Source: Bathynomus jamesi
Taxonomy: Eukaryota; Arthropoda; Malacostraca; Isopoda; Cirolanidae
Reading direction: 5' to 3'
DNA length: 64,000 nucleotides
Assembly: GCA_023014485.1 (NCBI GenBank)
Contig: JAJOZX010000486.1
Coordinates: 842,001 to 906,000, forward strand
Below, piece by piece: positions 30,367-41,481 of this stretch. Positions within the stretch are counted from its first letter, which is position 1. Every line of letters starts with the position of its first letter. The notes below the pieces were generated by a model, which was not told the DNA's origin, did not search any database, and was given only the letters and a program-made list of their open reading frames with translations. Position numbers and translations under genes: made by a program.

Positions 30367-31810
30367 ATCTCGCTGGGGGACGCCTCCAAGCGCTATGATC
30401 GCCAGCTCCAGGAGCTCTCGGTAGTCGTCTCGCAGCTGGCCCTTGGTGATGTGACCCTTGAAACGCGATCAGATCGTCTCGCGCCTTGAGCAGCGGCTTA
30501 GTAAGGTCTTCCTTGGAGATGGCGCTGAATTGGTCGGTGCAGACGGATTGCCAGCGCTCCTTCAGTCGCGAGAACAGTTTAATGTCAGGACCAGAGGAGG
30601 GGCCCATGCACTCGATGAAGGCTTTCTCTGCCACCAATTCTAGCATGTGGTGCCGACAGGCCAGGTTCAGCAGCTGGCGGTGAAGGCCCTGCTCGATGAA
30701 GACGCAAGCGCCCGAAACGACGCCCGTGTTGGCAGCTGTCGTGTCAAAGGAGAGCCCGACGACACGATCAGCGATTCCCCAGTCATCCAACGAGTTCAGC
30801 ACAGCATCTGCTTGGGCGCGACCAGTTCCAGCAGGCAGCTTCGGCACGGAGAGAAGTTTGTCGACGCCGTCGCCGGACACGACTATGGCGAGGCGATCGA
30901 CCTTCTTGCCGCTGAAGTCGGAGACCATCTTCCCGTCCCAGTGAACGATGAGCGGGACACTGGGATCGAACGTCATCTTCACTTCTTTGGCGATTTCCCC
31001 TCGATGACGCAATCGCCAACGCCGAATCGTCTCGTGACTGAGAGCCAGTTCATCTGTGTCTTGAATATCCAGACTGGAAGCAGCTGCTTTCATGAGTTGA
31101 ACGGCTCCACGGTTGCTTGTTTTGGTCCGGTCCAGTGCCGACGCTAGGTCTTGAGTCATAATGTTCTTTTTGCGACGGCGCTTTGTAGGTGGATTGGTTT
31201 CCTCTTCTGTCGAGCAATTAGGCGACGACGACGAGTTTGATGATGTAAGGGTTGCTGTTGCCAGTGATTGCTCTGGTTGCTTTTGGCGTTGCCTTTCTTT
31301 GGTAGCTTCACGCGCGGATGCACGTTGCTCAATTCCAGTGAGGATTTTGTCCACCCCGGACATGACACCACGGCGACCCTTTTCGCGTTGAGCAAGAAGG
31401 AAGTCGCGATCCTCCTGGATGGTGATGACGGAGAGGGCGTTGTCGAGAGCCACGTCAAAAATGTCATCGAGTCCCTCGGTGAAGGCCGCCCTGGCTGCCT
31501 CACCTGTGGCGCCGGACCGCTTCCGGCTGCGCTGCAGTGCCTGCCAATTGTCGTAAAGTCTAAGCAGTTTTCGCGCGGCGCTTTTGGAGGTCATGATCGG
31601 GATTCTGGCCATAGCCCAGAAAGTATACACCTCGACGATCACATTACGCGCCGCCTCTGCTAGAAGTTGTTTTTGCACCTTATGAAACTGTATAAACCGG
31701 CGAAGCACTTCACCATTTGAAGGTAACCTGTTTCCCGTTAGGGGGCTTGGGTTGGCGTGTCCGATTAGCCATATCTCGGTCTTGGATCTCAGTGAGCTTG
31801 CGGTAGCCAT
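30266..31810 (-). pseudogene. Transposase-like protein, N-terminal and catalytic part
   Basis: The preferred start is ATG 31810 (MATASSLRSKTEIWLIGHAN). A basic low-complexity linker (PPTKRRRKKN) precedes a helix-turn-helix-like SHETIRRWRLRHRGEIA. Next come the candidate catalytic blocks: LIVHWDGKMVSDFSGKK (Asp), VVGLSFDTTAANTGVVSGAC (Asp), LLNLACRHHMLELVAEKAF (Cys-His) and GPSSGPDIKLFSRL. Homology is lost at about 30465, where one extra or missing base shifts the frame; the rest of this frame is out-of-register Pro/Arg-rich sequence. Apart from that shift no stop interrupts the gene, so the copy is recent or the shift is an assembly error. Confidence 0.65.
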
Positions 31811-32002
31811 CACGAGATGATCACGCGTTGAATGCGTGAAGGAGACTGATTGACTGAAGACTGTGACAGTGTGACTCACCACACTAACCCGGCGTTGCGC
31901 TGTTGCCAGATCTCAATGCTGAAAAGTAGTGAAAATATATACAATGAGAAGCAAATATTAATTATAAATATTTAAATTTAGGAAATGCATAAATTATAGC
32001 AA

Positions 32003-32525
32003 TATATATGCAGGGTTGGCTGGTTTAACCCAAATGGTTTAAACCATGGTTTAAACCATTTTAAAAAAAACATGTTTTTCTGGGGTTTTTTGTTTTTTTA
32101 TAATTTCAAATTTTACAACACAAATTATTTAATTCATAAACTAATAGCTCTAAAACTAAAACTTATATATATATTGATAAGACCTAAAAACCATCAGTTC
32201 AGGGTAGCCTAGTATGTACGGTAGTATATAATATAGCTACCTTGCACTAGCAGGCCTATTTAATAGTGGCATTGCACATAAAAGGATTGAAGTTACCTGT
32301 ATCAATTACATTATAAACGCATGTAGCTACAAATATAAATGTTGTTATTAGGTTTATTTTCATTTTTGTGAAGTTAGCACTTCTTACATCTAACATCTTC
32401 CAATTAAAAAATGAGACAGTCAGCAATTCTAATTTCTGAGTACCAGTACCTAATTGAGTTATCTGAGTTTTTTTTTTTTTTTTTTTAAACATTGGTTTTT
32501 GGTTTTTTTCAACCATGTATATATG
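32003..32525. mobile_element. Nonautonomous hAT-type element (MITE)
   Basis: Element 32011-32517 starts CAGGGTTGGC and ends CAACCATG. It is flanked by a perfect 8 bp direct repeat TATATATG (32003-32010 and 32518-32525), the hAT hallmark. Internal sequence is AT-rich with GGTTTAAACCATGGTTTAAA and a T18 run. Nested in the TIR element of the GC-rich gene. Confidence 0.8.
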
Positions 32526-32571
32526 TAATAGTGCCATGGTTACAGGTTTCCCAGCTAAATCCATTATTTCG

Positions 32572-32775
32572 AACACACGGTACAACAGAAACGGTCGATG
32601 CGGAACATCTAAATGTACTTCGATCGGTCTCAAACTTCATATTTAGGGTTTTCTCATCCAACCAAACAATATGACTAAGGGCCATTCGAAATTTCCAAAT
32701 TCTAAAAACTGCCCCTATAGAGTGTGGCACCCTAATTTTGCATATTTCCATGATTTTTGTATTAAAGTGCATATT
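32572..32775 (-). repeat. Right terminal inverted repeat of the GC-rich-gene element
   Basis: Complement of 28783-28972. In - strand reading: TTAGGGTGCCACACTC, CCTAAATATGAAG and GTTCCGCATCGACC. Confidence 0.75.
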
Positions 32776-33360
32776 TAGGACTATTTGGTAAAAGTTTACA
32801 ATAAAAATTATTAAAATTTAATAGCATATTGTAGTTATAAAGTGTAATTCAATTTATTTGTAGTCAAGAACCTAATTGCAGTTCTAAAATGTGTCCTATT
32901 TTTGTTGTAAATTGAGCAATGGATTTGTTATTCTAGTTTTATTATACATGTTTGTTTGTTTGGTAAATACAATTTTGTTTCATATATTCAATAAACTGTA
33001 ATCTGGTGCTTCATTATTTGAAAAGCCTAGTTGTGTGTATTCTATCGGATGTACACAATGTAACTCAGTACTGTATATATAGTCCAAACGGGTAAAACGT
33101 AAGATATTAGGGTAAAACAGCATAAATATGCGTGTAGAAAAGCAAATAATTCTAACGCATGATGTAATCATAGTATCAAGTGGGATAGTTTTAAAGCGCT
33201 CGTTAAAAACAGAGATATAATTGAAAGGAATATTCTAGAATGTGCAATGTGCATTTATCCATTTTAAAAATAATTTCAATAACAGTGCGGGAATGTATAA
33301 AATTGACAATATCCTGTTAAAATACCTTTTGCCTCTAATTAACTCTTGTTAATCATATAT
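32776..33360. other. AT-rich spacer, no gene
   Basis: No open frames with recognisable motifs, no repeats matching the rest of the window. Confidence 0.5.
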
Positions 33361-33931
33361 ATGGTTGTCCGAGAATTATCTGTACAATTTTTGGCTGTTA
33401 TTAAAAGTCAACCATGAAGTGTAGAAATTCCAGTGTTGTCCCATTTTACAGAGAATCTCATTAAGTTTTTTCTGATACCAAGTTTTGACAAGTTTTTTAG
33501 AAATTCCAGTGTGTCCGAACATTATCTGTACAATTTCATCTTTTAATAAAATTCTTGATAAACACGTAAAATTCTTAAACAAGATTATTTAGAATCTGTA
33601 TTTTCAAAAGTTTCTTTTATTAAAGTAACGTTGTTACAAACATTCGATATGTGCACCATTAGTGATTCGCAAAACATCCAATCGATACTCCAAATGTTGC
33701 CATGTACGCTGCAGCATATCCACATCAATTCGCTCAATAGCAGCTGTGATTCTTGCTTTTAAATCATCAATGTCTGTCACCCGCGTACATTTCTAAAAAA
33801 CTTGTCAAAACGTGGTATCAGAAAAAACTTAATGAGATTCTCTGTAAAATGGGACAACACTGGAATTTCTACACTTCATGGTGACTTTTAATAACAGCCA
33901 AAAATTGTACAGATAATTCTCGGACACCCGG
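33361..33931 (-). mobile_element. Fold-back mariner element
   Basis: The outer arms (GTTGTCCGAGAATTATCTGT at left, its complement ending CGGACACCCGG at right) pair for about 145 bp. A second inner copy of the terminus lies at about 33508 (GTGTCCGAACATTATCTGTA). TA follows the right end. The structure fits a deleted mariner (about 33508-33931) whose 5' arm was copied in inverted orientation onto its other end. Confidence 0.75.
33635..33786 (-). pseudogene. Mariner transposase C-terminal fragment
   Basis: Reads VTDIDDLKARITAAIERIDV, DMLQRTWQHLEYRLDV and LRITNGAHIECL then stop. This is the standard C-terminal tail of mariner-type transposases. The catalytic domain is deleted. It identifies the fold-back element as mariner-derived. 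Confidence 0.85.
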
Positions 33932-33968
<37 letters not shown>

Positions 33969-34320
33969 TATATTACACGAAATCACTCGAACTGTATTGT
34001 CTGTGTGACTCATGACTAAAGTACATTTGTAGATAGTGAGAAAAACTCGAAAGAAAATTTGTTTCGTCAAATGGCGTGATATGTTCAACATTGTGAATTG
34101 TATTGCGGTTATAAATTTATTAATTATATAAAATATTGTTATAAATGAAAGTTAAGTAATTATTATTATTATTATTATTATACATGCATTATTAAATTTA
34201 ATGGGTTTTTTAATAATGTACTTTTTGCCAAAAGGATTTTGTAAAGAAATATGATTCTGTTTATGAATGTACGAATGTGCAGTATTTTGTTACGCCGAGA
34301 GCATTGACTCTTCTCTCTCG

Positions 34321-34358
<38 letters not shown>

Positions 34359-34731
34359 ACTTTTTTCCACATATGTTAATAAATTTAGTACAAAATATAA
34401 GGGAGGTTTTACTGTTTTTTACAAAGCATCCTCCGCCCATACGCTTTTGAAGATACTGTACAACCAACTTGCAGCATCATTGCCAAATGCATAGAGGGTC
34501 AACGTTCTAACGAGGCTTCCGAACGTAGATTATCACCACTGGGAGCAACATTGCTTTGCGTTATAATTCAATTTGTGGTCCACTTCGTGATCATTTTCGT
34601 GATTGTGGCATTAGTTTGCATTGCAAACACTTTTCGCTTTATATATCTGCATGCATGGTGCATTATATATATATATATAGCTACTCCTACTCATGAAGTT
34701 CTGGGTTTGAATCTTGATGGGGGGTAATTTT

Positions 34732-34762
<31 letters not shown>

Positions 34763-34940
34763 CACTAGCTTGCTTCTCTGCACTCGAGGTAATGGCAATA
34801 TTTCATTCAAATCTCTAGTGTGACACACTGGGGCTCCATGGATGCAATATCAGAAAACAATTCTGGACGCGAAAGCGTTATGCGTTTCTTCTGGTGTTGA
34901 AATATGTGCCAAGTTGTATTAACTTTTACTTTGTCATATC
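33932..34940. other. Noncoding with microsatellites
   Basis: TA runs (33943-33962, 34332-34359, 34664-34679), (TTA)n near 34162-34180, (TC)n near 34308-34330 and (CA)n at 34737-34763. GTTCTGGGTTTGAATC at 34700 resembles a Pol III B box. The block CTGGACGCGAAAGCG near 34863 is shared with 38273. No gene. Confidence 0.6.
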
Positions 34941-35000
34941 GTGATGGTCAGCGCCCTCGCCTTCTACTTAAGAGGTGTTGGGTTGGAATCCTGGTAAGGG
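34941..35000 (+). repeat. tRNA-like SINE head
   Basis: TGATGGTCAGCGCCCTCGCC resembles an A box and GGGTTGGAATCC a B box, with tRNA-like spacing. The flanking repeat is shared with 38230-38400, supporting a tRNA-derived SINE rather than a functional tRNA. Confidence 0.5.
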
Positions 35001-35719
35001 CATTTCTGAATTAACTTTGCAAAATCGTGCGTGTTCACGTATGATATTCCATGAAGTGAGGAATCATCACACGGAACATTTTTTACACATGCTTATAAAT
35101 TAAGTAATTGTTAAAGGAAAGGCTTCACTTTTTTTTACAAAGCACCGATCTGCTCATACACGGTGGTGTAGTCCTAAAATTTTAGGAAGGGTAACGCTAC
35201 AGGCAAAACTTTAATAGGGCGTTTCATAGACCAATTACTGTATAAAAATAGTAAAAGTTAATTCGAAAATAAAAAATATATATTTAGTAAATAAAAGTAC
35301 ACATACAGTACATGCTCTAGTTACTTTTAATTTGAATAAAACACACACATATAGATACTCGTATCAGTTGTATGTATACTATATAATGCAGTTTCATAGT
35401 GATATAGTAGATACTACAGTTACATATAGTGGGTAAAAGTCCGTAAGTGATCAGCATTCAGCTATGGCTACTACAGTAGGTAGTATAACGCTACTTCACT
35501 GAAATTTTAGGAAGTATAACGCCGTTATACCGCGTGTCCCCTCGACTACACTCCTGCTCATACACCACTTCAGGGTAATGGCGTAGCGTGGTCCTTTTTC
35601 AGGGGGGGGGGGGGGGGGGAATGTGTTGTAAATTCCCGACTGGACAAATTTGGCACCTTTTCCGTGACTAATATATGTTTTTCAAGCCACTACGTCACAG
35701 GCTTAACCATGCTATAATA
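35001..35719. other. No gene recognised
   Basis: AT-rich; a G run at about 35605-35620. Related GAAGTATAACG/GAAGGGTAACG motifs near 35185 and 35510 suggest an old duplication. Confidence 0.4.
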
Positions 35720-35961
35720 AAGGGTGTTCGGAAAGTCACTGCGCACTTATATTTATTTAATAGCATACAATAGTATAACATTGCATATAACTTATGATAG
35801 AGGTTATGGATGGGACCATCAGAACTTATAAAAGGTGTTGAAAACTAAAAAAAATAATAATAAAATAATAAAAAATAATGTAAAAAATATAAATATAAAA
35901 ATATAAAAATATTAAAAAAACATTAATTATGTAAGTGCACAGTGACTTTCCGAACACCCTG
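35720..35961. mobile_element. Mariner-type MITE, 242 bp
   Basis: Ends AGGGTGTTCGGAAAGTCACT and its complement, flanked by TA on each side (35718-35719, 35962-35963). The interior is A-rich with no coding capacity. Confidence 0.85.
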
Positions 35962-36014
35962 TATAAGGTATTATTATGAGAAGCTGAATTTAAAATTAGT
36001 CACAGGGAAATGTA

Positions 36015-36190
36015 TCTCTCTGTCTCTCTCTCTCTCTCTCTCTCCTTTATTGCCAAATATTTTTACAACCGGTTCTAGATTTCCGACTGGGCCAGATATT
36101 TTTCCGATCACGGGTGGCAGTTGCCCTCTCAGCCCCCCCCCCCCCCAAAGCTACGCCACTGCTTCAGGGTACGAGCAGCTCGCGGCATTA
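36015..36190. repeat. (TC)n and C-run low-complexity segment
   Basis: CTCTCTCT run at about 36018-36043 and a C14 run near 36127. The neighbouring CCAAAGCTACGCCACTG is the complement of a motif near 35580 (GGCGTAGCGTGG), so the two G/C runs appear to be inverted copies. Confidence 0.6.
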
Positions 36191-36355
36191 TTACCAAGTA
36201 CTGTAATGTGCAAATCTGAATTATAATAAATTTAATAAATGGCACTGAGAGAGATTCTGAAATAACGGCTATGTTTTGGGTTTTTTTTATAGACGTTATT
36301 TCAGAATTTATCTCGGTGCCATTTAAATTTATTACAATTCAGATCTGCACAATAC
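36190..36355. repeat. Inverted repeat around TTTTGGGTTTTTTTT
   Basis: GTAATGTGCAAATCTGAATT and AGATTCTGAAATAACG pair with CGTTATTTCAGAATTTATCT and AATTCAGATCTGCAC. Fold-back repeat, no coding capacity. Confidence 0.75.
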
Positions 36356-36753
36356 AGTACAAAGAGAGTCAACATACTGACGAGGCTTTCGTATGTAGTT
36401 GTTTATCACTAATGGAAGCAACAATGCTTTAGCACAATCCAACAAGCGGTCAAATTCATACTCATAACCTGGTTTTATAAGTGCAAGGTTCATCAGGAGC
36501 AAGATGCACCAGAATTTTTTTTTCTTCTTCAAGGCAACACAAATGCACCCGTTCCAGTCGCGGGTACAATACAGTATATTCATATAAACATTAAATTTGC
36601 TCTACACAAACTGGACCAAGAAGTCAGAATCTGCAATTTTAAACTTTCCGTTTATCCGTGCCTTTAGTTTATTTCCAAGTAGTATTAACAAAAGGTTACC
36701 TGTAACGATCATACGTTTTTATACAAATATAACCAAGTCTAATTAGAAACAGA

Positions 36754-37318
36754 GGCTCTTTTCCGTTCTACCCCAGCAACAAAAAATGAAATTATATATT
36801 ATTTTCTACTGTAGTTTTACTTGCTGAATTCAATAATATATATCTTATTTTGGAGAAATTAATAACAAAAGAGTTATAGTCCGTTTATTTTATTTAAAAG
36901 TAGAGATTGCATTTAAGATTTCAATAAAAATGTCCTTTCCTTTTTGTCTTCTCCACAGAAATTCACATAAATAAGAATCTATCATATTTCTAGATGTTCC
37001 CCAATGTCTCTCGTTCCTTTGTTTAGCTAAATCAACTGTACGCCCTTGACGATTGGTTAGGTTAGGTCGTGATATTTTCGTTAGTTAGCCTTATAAGGTT
37101 AACTAAAGAAGGCTGGGATAGAACGTTATTTCCTTAACTATGTTTATGAAATTCCACTTATCATCCATAACAATATCTACAAAAGAGAGAAAAAATTAAT
37201 AATTATAACCATAACTAATTAAAGCACGAATACTTTTTCCAAAATAAAATATATATTATTGAATTCAGCAAGTAAAACTACACTAGAAATTGTTGCTGGG
37301 GTAGAACGGAAAAGATCC
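36754..37318. mobile_element. Nonautonomous TIR element of unknown class
   Basis: About 100 bp arms: CTCTTTTCCGTTCTACCCCA, CTTGCTGAATTCAATAATAT and complement ending TAGAACGGAAAAGAT. The interior holds one arm of the TTAGG-associated hairpin (GACGATTGGTTAGGTTAGG, 37049). Target duplication not resolved. Confidence 0.65.
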
Positions 37319-37880
37319 GAAACAGACTTATAATTTAATAACTAACCTAACTGAATTGAACCCCACCCATTGTAACCTAACTGGGTACTAATTTTGCCTA
37401 ATATATTTAACGTGAGTAAACTTTGTATGATTCTATGTATCATATTCACACCTAACCTAATTACAGTACATTAAACTTTAAATTGTTGTGACAATTTATT
37501 AATATAACATTACGAAGTCCAGTAATTACTTTCTGTAATGCGATGTAACAGCACAATACCTCCGGCCTAAGAAGACTGACAACTTATTTAACATATTAGC
37601 CTCGAACAAAAACTATTTCCATTATTTTTCATTTACGTGGAAAATAATTAATGTACATTAATGTACATTACTAATGTTTATTCATTTCTCGCGTGTAATC
37701 TAGGATTAAAGATACATTACTCGTGATTGTTAATCTCTTATCCCTCATGTATAATAGTGATTTCTTTGTATAGTATTGGTATAATACCTTCAGTAATGAC
37801 TTTACATTTGTCATAATACATACCCTAATTAATAAATAATTCTTATTCATGATTTATGTATTATTAATAATAACTTTTAT
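37319..37880. other. No gene recognised
   Basis: AT-rich with scattered CCTAACCT-type motifs. Confidence 0.4.
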
Positions 37881-37887
37881 TTTTAAT

Positions 37888-38240
37888 TAAGAGCCCAGTA
37901 AAGCCTAAAGCTTAAGGGCCAAATTGAATAAAATAAGTAGTAGAGCATCACAATTATTTATGTCATTGTAAATTGTAAAAGCACTGTATTTATTTTATTA
38001 ATAATAATAATAAAGGTTATTCAATTCAATTCAATTCATGGTACTTTCGCTTTAGCCGAATATCTACTGTATATATACTGTACATATATTTTTTGAACTG
38101 AATAACGTTTATTATTAATAATAAAATAAATGCACTGCTTTTATAATTTACAATGACATAAATAATTGTGAAGCTGGACTATTTATTTTATTTAATTTGG
38201 CCCTTAAACTCTAGGCTTTAAATACTGTCCATTGGCTCCA
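37888..38240. repeat. Inverted pair of a retroelement 3' end
   Basis: CCTAAAGCTTAAGGGCCAAATT, with TAAATTGTAAAAGCACTG and a tail TTCAATTCAATTCAATTC, is followed by an inverted copy ending GGCCCTTAAACTCTAGGCTT. Each resembles the 3' tail of a LINE or SINE with a short tandem end. Confidence 0.65.
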
Positions 38241-38399
38241 GTGCAGGGGGTTAATACATAAAAACACTTCTGGGCGTGAAAGCGCTAGTTTTTCCCTTCG
38301 GTGATGAAATATGCGCCAGGTTGGAATTAACCTGCGACTCCAAGACAGAGATGATTCGCATACTGGTGGGGGATACTATATATATGAGTAGCCTATATA

Positions 38400-38735
38400 T
38401 GGTGTAGTGATTAGTATCGCTAACTACGAATCTACTAGCTCCGGGTTCGATTCGCTGCGAGAGTAAGCGGCGCTCAGCTTACCCAGCTGCTCATCTTTCC
38501 ATGCAAAAATAAGTGGTTGGTAGATAAATGGGTACCCTGGGTAACCAAGTGATTAAGACGTCGCGCTGCTGATCGGGGGGTTGTGAAATAGAGTTCTGGC
38601 GAAAACTTTGTAATTTCTGTCTTCCCTGGTGAGTCGTGGTTCGGATTCCATGTTATTAAGCTGTCGGTCCAACGTGGGGCAACAAGCCTAATCTTCATTA
38701 GAATGAACAATTCGGGTGGAATCAAAACAAAGTAT
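38400..38735 (+). repeat. tRNA-derived SINE
   Basis: TGGTGTAGTGATTAGTATCG matches a Pol III A box context and GGGTTCGATTC a B box, about 35 bp apart. Downstream body includes GGCGCTCAGCTTACC, then a second tRNA-like stretch GGGTAACCAAGTGATTAAGA. It has tRNA-Ser/Leu-like features but no acceptor stem, so it is a SINE. Confidence 0.65.
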
Positions 38736-40351
38736 TTTTTCTTTACTCAGGTTATATAAACTGTATGCTAATATTCAGTTTAGCGGCAATCATTTCAATT
38801 AACCTAAAGTAAATGGCCAAGTAATTTACTTGGTCATTTACTGTAGGTTAATTAAAAAAGAAAATATCTTTGTGCGATGCGAATAAATGAGGTTTTGCAG
38901 CACAAAGAAAGAAAGAGTAACGTGTATAAAAAATGTAAAGGAAAAGCAACATTCACAAAACAAGTTTTGCTCGAGAAGGAAAGAAGTGGAAAATCAGGAT
39001 TTGTAAATTTCAAATTAGGTTAGGTCCCAGGGCCTGTTATAAAGCAATTTTGTAAATAGACAATAGACTAATAATTAGAATATTGTCCATTTACAAAATT
39101 ACATAATTATTATCGGTAATAAGATCTACTCTCCTCTCGAAAAAGATTATATAGGCTTAAAAGTTTAGTTTCTGTAAAATAAAAAAATAATTCAAATTTG
39201 GTAGGCCTATGACTGTGATGAGTTTATTGATAAATAATTAATAAAGATAATTAAAACGTAAAAGCCAGTCTAAGGTTTAAATAGTAGGCTTTATTTATTA
39301 ACAAGTCATTAGTATTATAATCTTGTAAAATCAAGCACATTCACATTCAAGGATATCCACTTTAATTATCGTATTCATCCCTCTTTCCTTTTATTTCATG
39401 AAGTAACCAAATATACGATGGGTATCCAGTCAAATTTAACCTTTACTTTAACCCAGGTCACACATTATGACCTCATTTCACAAAAATCCATTCTCTTCCT
39501 TCAGTGGTTCGAACTGAGGGCAAAATTAGAAAGACAGTCTGGTGTTAATATGATCGAGTTTCAGGCAGGGCTGTGAATGCGATTTTGCTTTTCTCGTGAG
39601 TTGATAGGCGTAACTGTTGTTCCTTGATTCATGCATATTTTTAATTCCTGTGGCTCCTCACTTTTTAGTATCTTAGCATTTTTAGGGTAGTTCTTGGCTG
39701 TCATTAATTATAGTCTTAAGGATCATAGGACGATTAGACGTAGGATAGGTTTAGCATTTAGGTTAACCGAGCCATGTAATTAGTATGGGCTACCATAAAT
39801 AATAAAGCCTGGTAAACTAAGTCTAAGTAGGCCTAGATAAGGGCTTGTGTTCAAGTTTGGCCTATGCTAAAGTACATAGTTAAACGGCTAAATGTTCTAC
39901 ATATTCCCCGAGTGGTTTGTAGTTACACCAGCACTGTAGGAGTGTAGACTAAGCCTTTTCAACTTGAAACACGATTTTTTTTAAATGAATTCTCCTTCAG
40001 GGCTTCGGCTCCTATTTACCCATTTATTGTAGTTATTGTGAAGGCATCACTTTTGAGAGATTCAGAGCCAAGATTAAGTAAACAAGTATCTTAGCCTAAC
40101 TGCCTTGGTTCAGTAATTGTAAACTTTTGGAAGCATTTTCGTTTGTGAAACTGGATTATAATTAATTAATGTGACAGTAAGTAACTTAAGCCTTTTTTTC
40201 GAGTACTTTTTTTTTAATGCAGCTAAGGGGCTGTCGCCGAGTTCGGTGGTAAATTTTTTTTTTTTAATAGACAAGTACGGTACCACTGCACAAAGCACGA
40301 AAAAGTAGCAGAAAAAACCTAAAAGTTATGGTATTTTTTTTACAAGAGTAC
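38736..40351. other. No gene recognised
   Basis: AT-rich noncoding DNA. A short inverted pair, TAACCTAAAGTAAATGGCCAAG and its complement, occurs near 38800-38850. No domain-bearing frames. Confidence 0.5.
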
Positions 40352-40850
40352 ATTATAGGTAGGGGTGCACCGATATGTCGGCATCGGCCAGCCGATATAT
40401 TGGCTATTTGGCCGATATTGATATATCGGTCAGAGGTATATCGGCCGATATTATATTATTCTTGCCGAGTGTGAAACTATTGAAGTAAGTACATTAGTTA
40501 TTATTCTTAATGATTGATAAGGCCTGAAGATCTGAAGGAGGGTGAAAAATAAAAAAAAGTTGAAACATTTTATTAAATTAAATTATCATTTTTATCAAAA
40601 CATAATTGCATAATTTGATAATTTCAAAATAAAAAAAAGGCTCCTTTTGCTTTACTCTTCAATTAAAAAACAAATACCAAAAACTGAGAAGTACATTTCT
40701 AAAAAGTAAAAACTATTAAGCGAAATTATATAATTTGAGATTTGAATGGCTGATCATCAATTGCTCCATATTAATTTCAAAATAAAAAAATGCTCCTTTT
40801 TTCAAAAATAAAAATAGCTATACCCCTGTTTATTAAACAGGAGTATATTT

Positions 40851-40922
<72 letters not shown>
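40851..40922. repeat. (AC)n(AT)n microsatellite
   Basis: AC run followed by AT run next to the fold-back mariner insertion. Confidence 0.95.
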
Positions 40923-40927
<5 letters not shown>

Positions 40928-41318
40928 CAGCTGTCCCATAAGTCTGGCATCATAGGAGAAATTCATATTTTTCTATTTCTATAAACCATAATTCATATTT
41001 TTCTTTCTACAGGCCATAATGTCTGTGAGCAAGGAAGAACAAATCCAGATAATTCTACTCATAGGAAATCAGAGTCAAAGAAAGGCTGCTGCTGAATTTA
41101 ACAGACTGCATCCAGACCACGAGCCAATAACACAGAGTTGTGTTAGCAGACTTGTTGCAAAGTCTCTTTGACTCTGATTTCCTATGAGTAGAATTATCTG
41201 GATTCGTTCTTCCTTGCTCACAGACATTATGGCCTGTAGAAAGAGAAAAATATGAATTATGGTTTGTAGAAATAGAAAAATATGAATTTCGCCTATGATG
41301 CCAGACTTATGGACACCC

Positions 41319-41320
<2 letters not shown>
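40928..41320 (+). mobile_element. Fold-back mariner-type element nested in the hAT
   Basis: TA flanks both ends (40926-40927, 41321-41322). Termini are CAGCTGTCCCATAAGTCTGG and the complement of CAGGGTGTCCATAAGTCTGG. The left arm includes a start codon and the first codons of a transposase (MSVSKEEQIQIILLIGNQ, then AAAEFNRLHPDHEP and VSRL). The right arm repeats the first 150 bp, including the first 20 or so codons, in inverted orientation. Confidence 0.8.

Positions 41321-41330
<10 letters not shown>

Positions 41331-41382
<52 letters not shown>
41331..41382. repeat. (TA)n microsatellite
   Basis: Long TA run to the right of the nested mariner; both sides of the insertion are TA repeats, so the mariner probably landed in one array. 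Confidence 0.95.
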
Positions 41383-41386
<4 letters not shown>

Positions 41387-41481
41387 ATATATACTGTATA
41401 TATAAGATGCTGCTTTTGCTTTACCCCTCAATTAAAAAACAAATACCAAAAACTGAGAAATACATTTCTAAAACATAAAAA

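Larger units (their letters stand above)
28783..32775 (-). mobile_element. TIR element with GC-rich transposase-like gene
   Basis: Inverted repeats of about 190 bp lie at 28783-28972 and 32572-32775. They share TTAGGGTGCCACA, CCTAAATATGAAGTTT-like and GTTCCGCATCGACC blocks in opposite orientation. The only gene between them is the - strand frame pair 29617-31810. A hAT-type MITE is nested near the right end. Termini and target duplication are not resolved. Confidence 0.7.

Noticed and set aside
30055..31663. Long + strand open frames opposite the GC-rich gene
   Set aside because: Antisense shadows caused by high GC; the - strand frames carry the conserved motifs.
38400..38475. Functional tRNA gene
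   Set aside because: A and B boxes are present but no acceptor stem or complete cloverleaf can be formed by eye; better explained as a SINE head.
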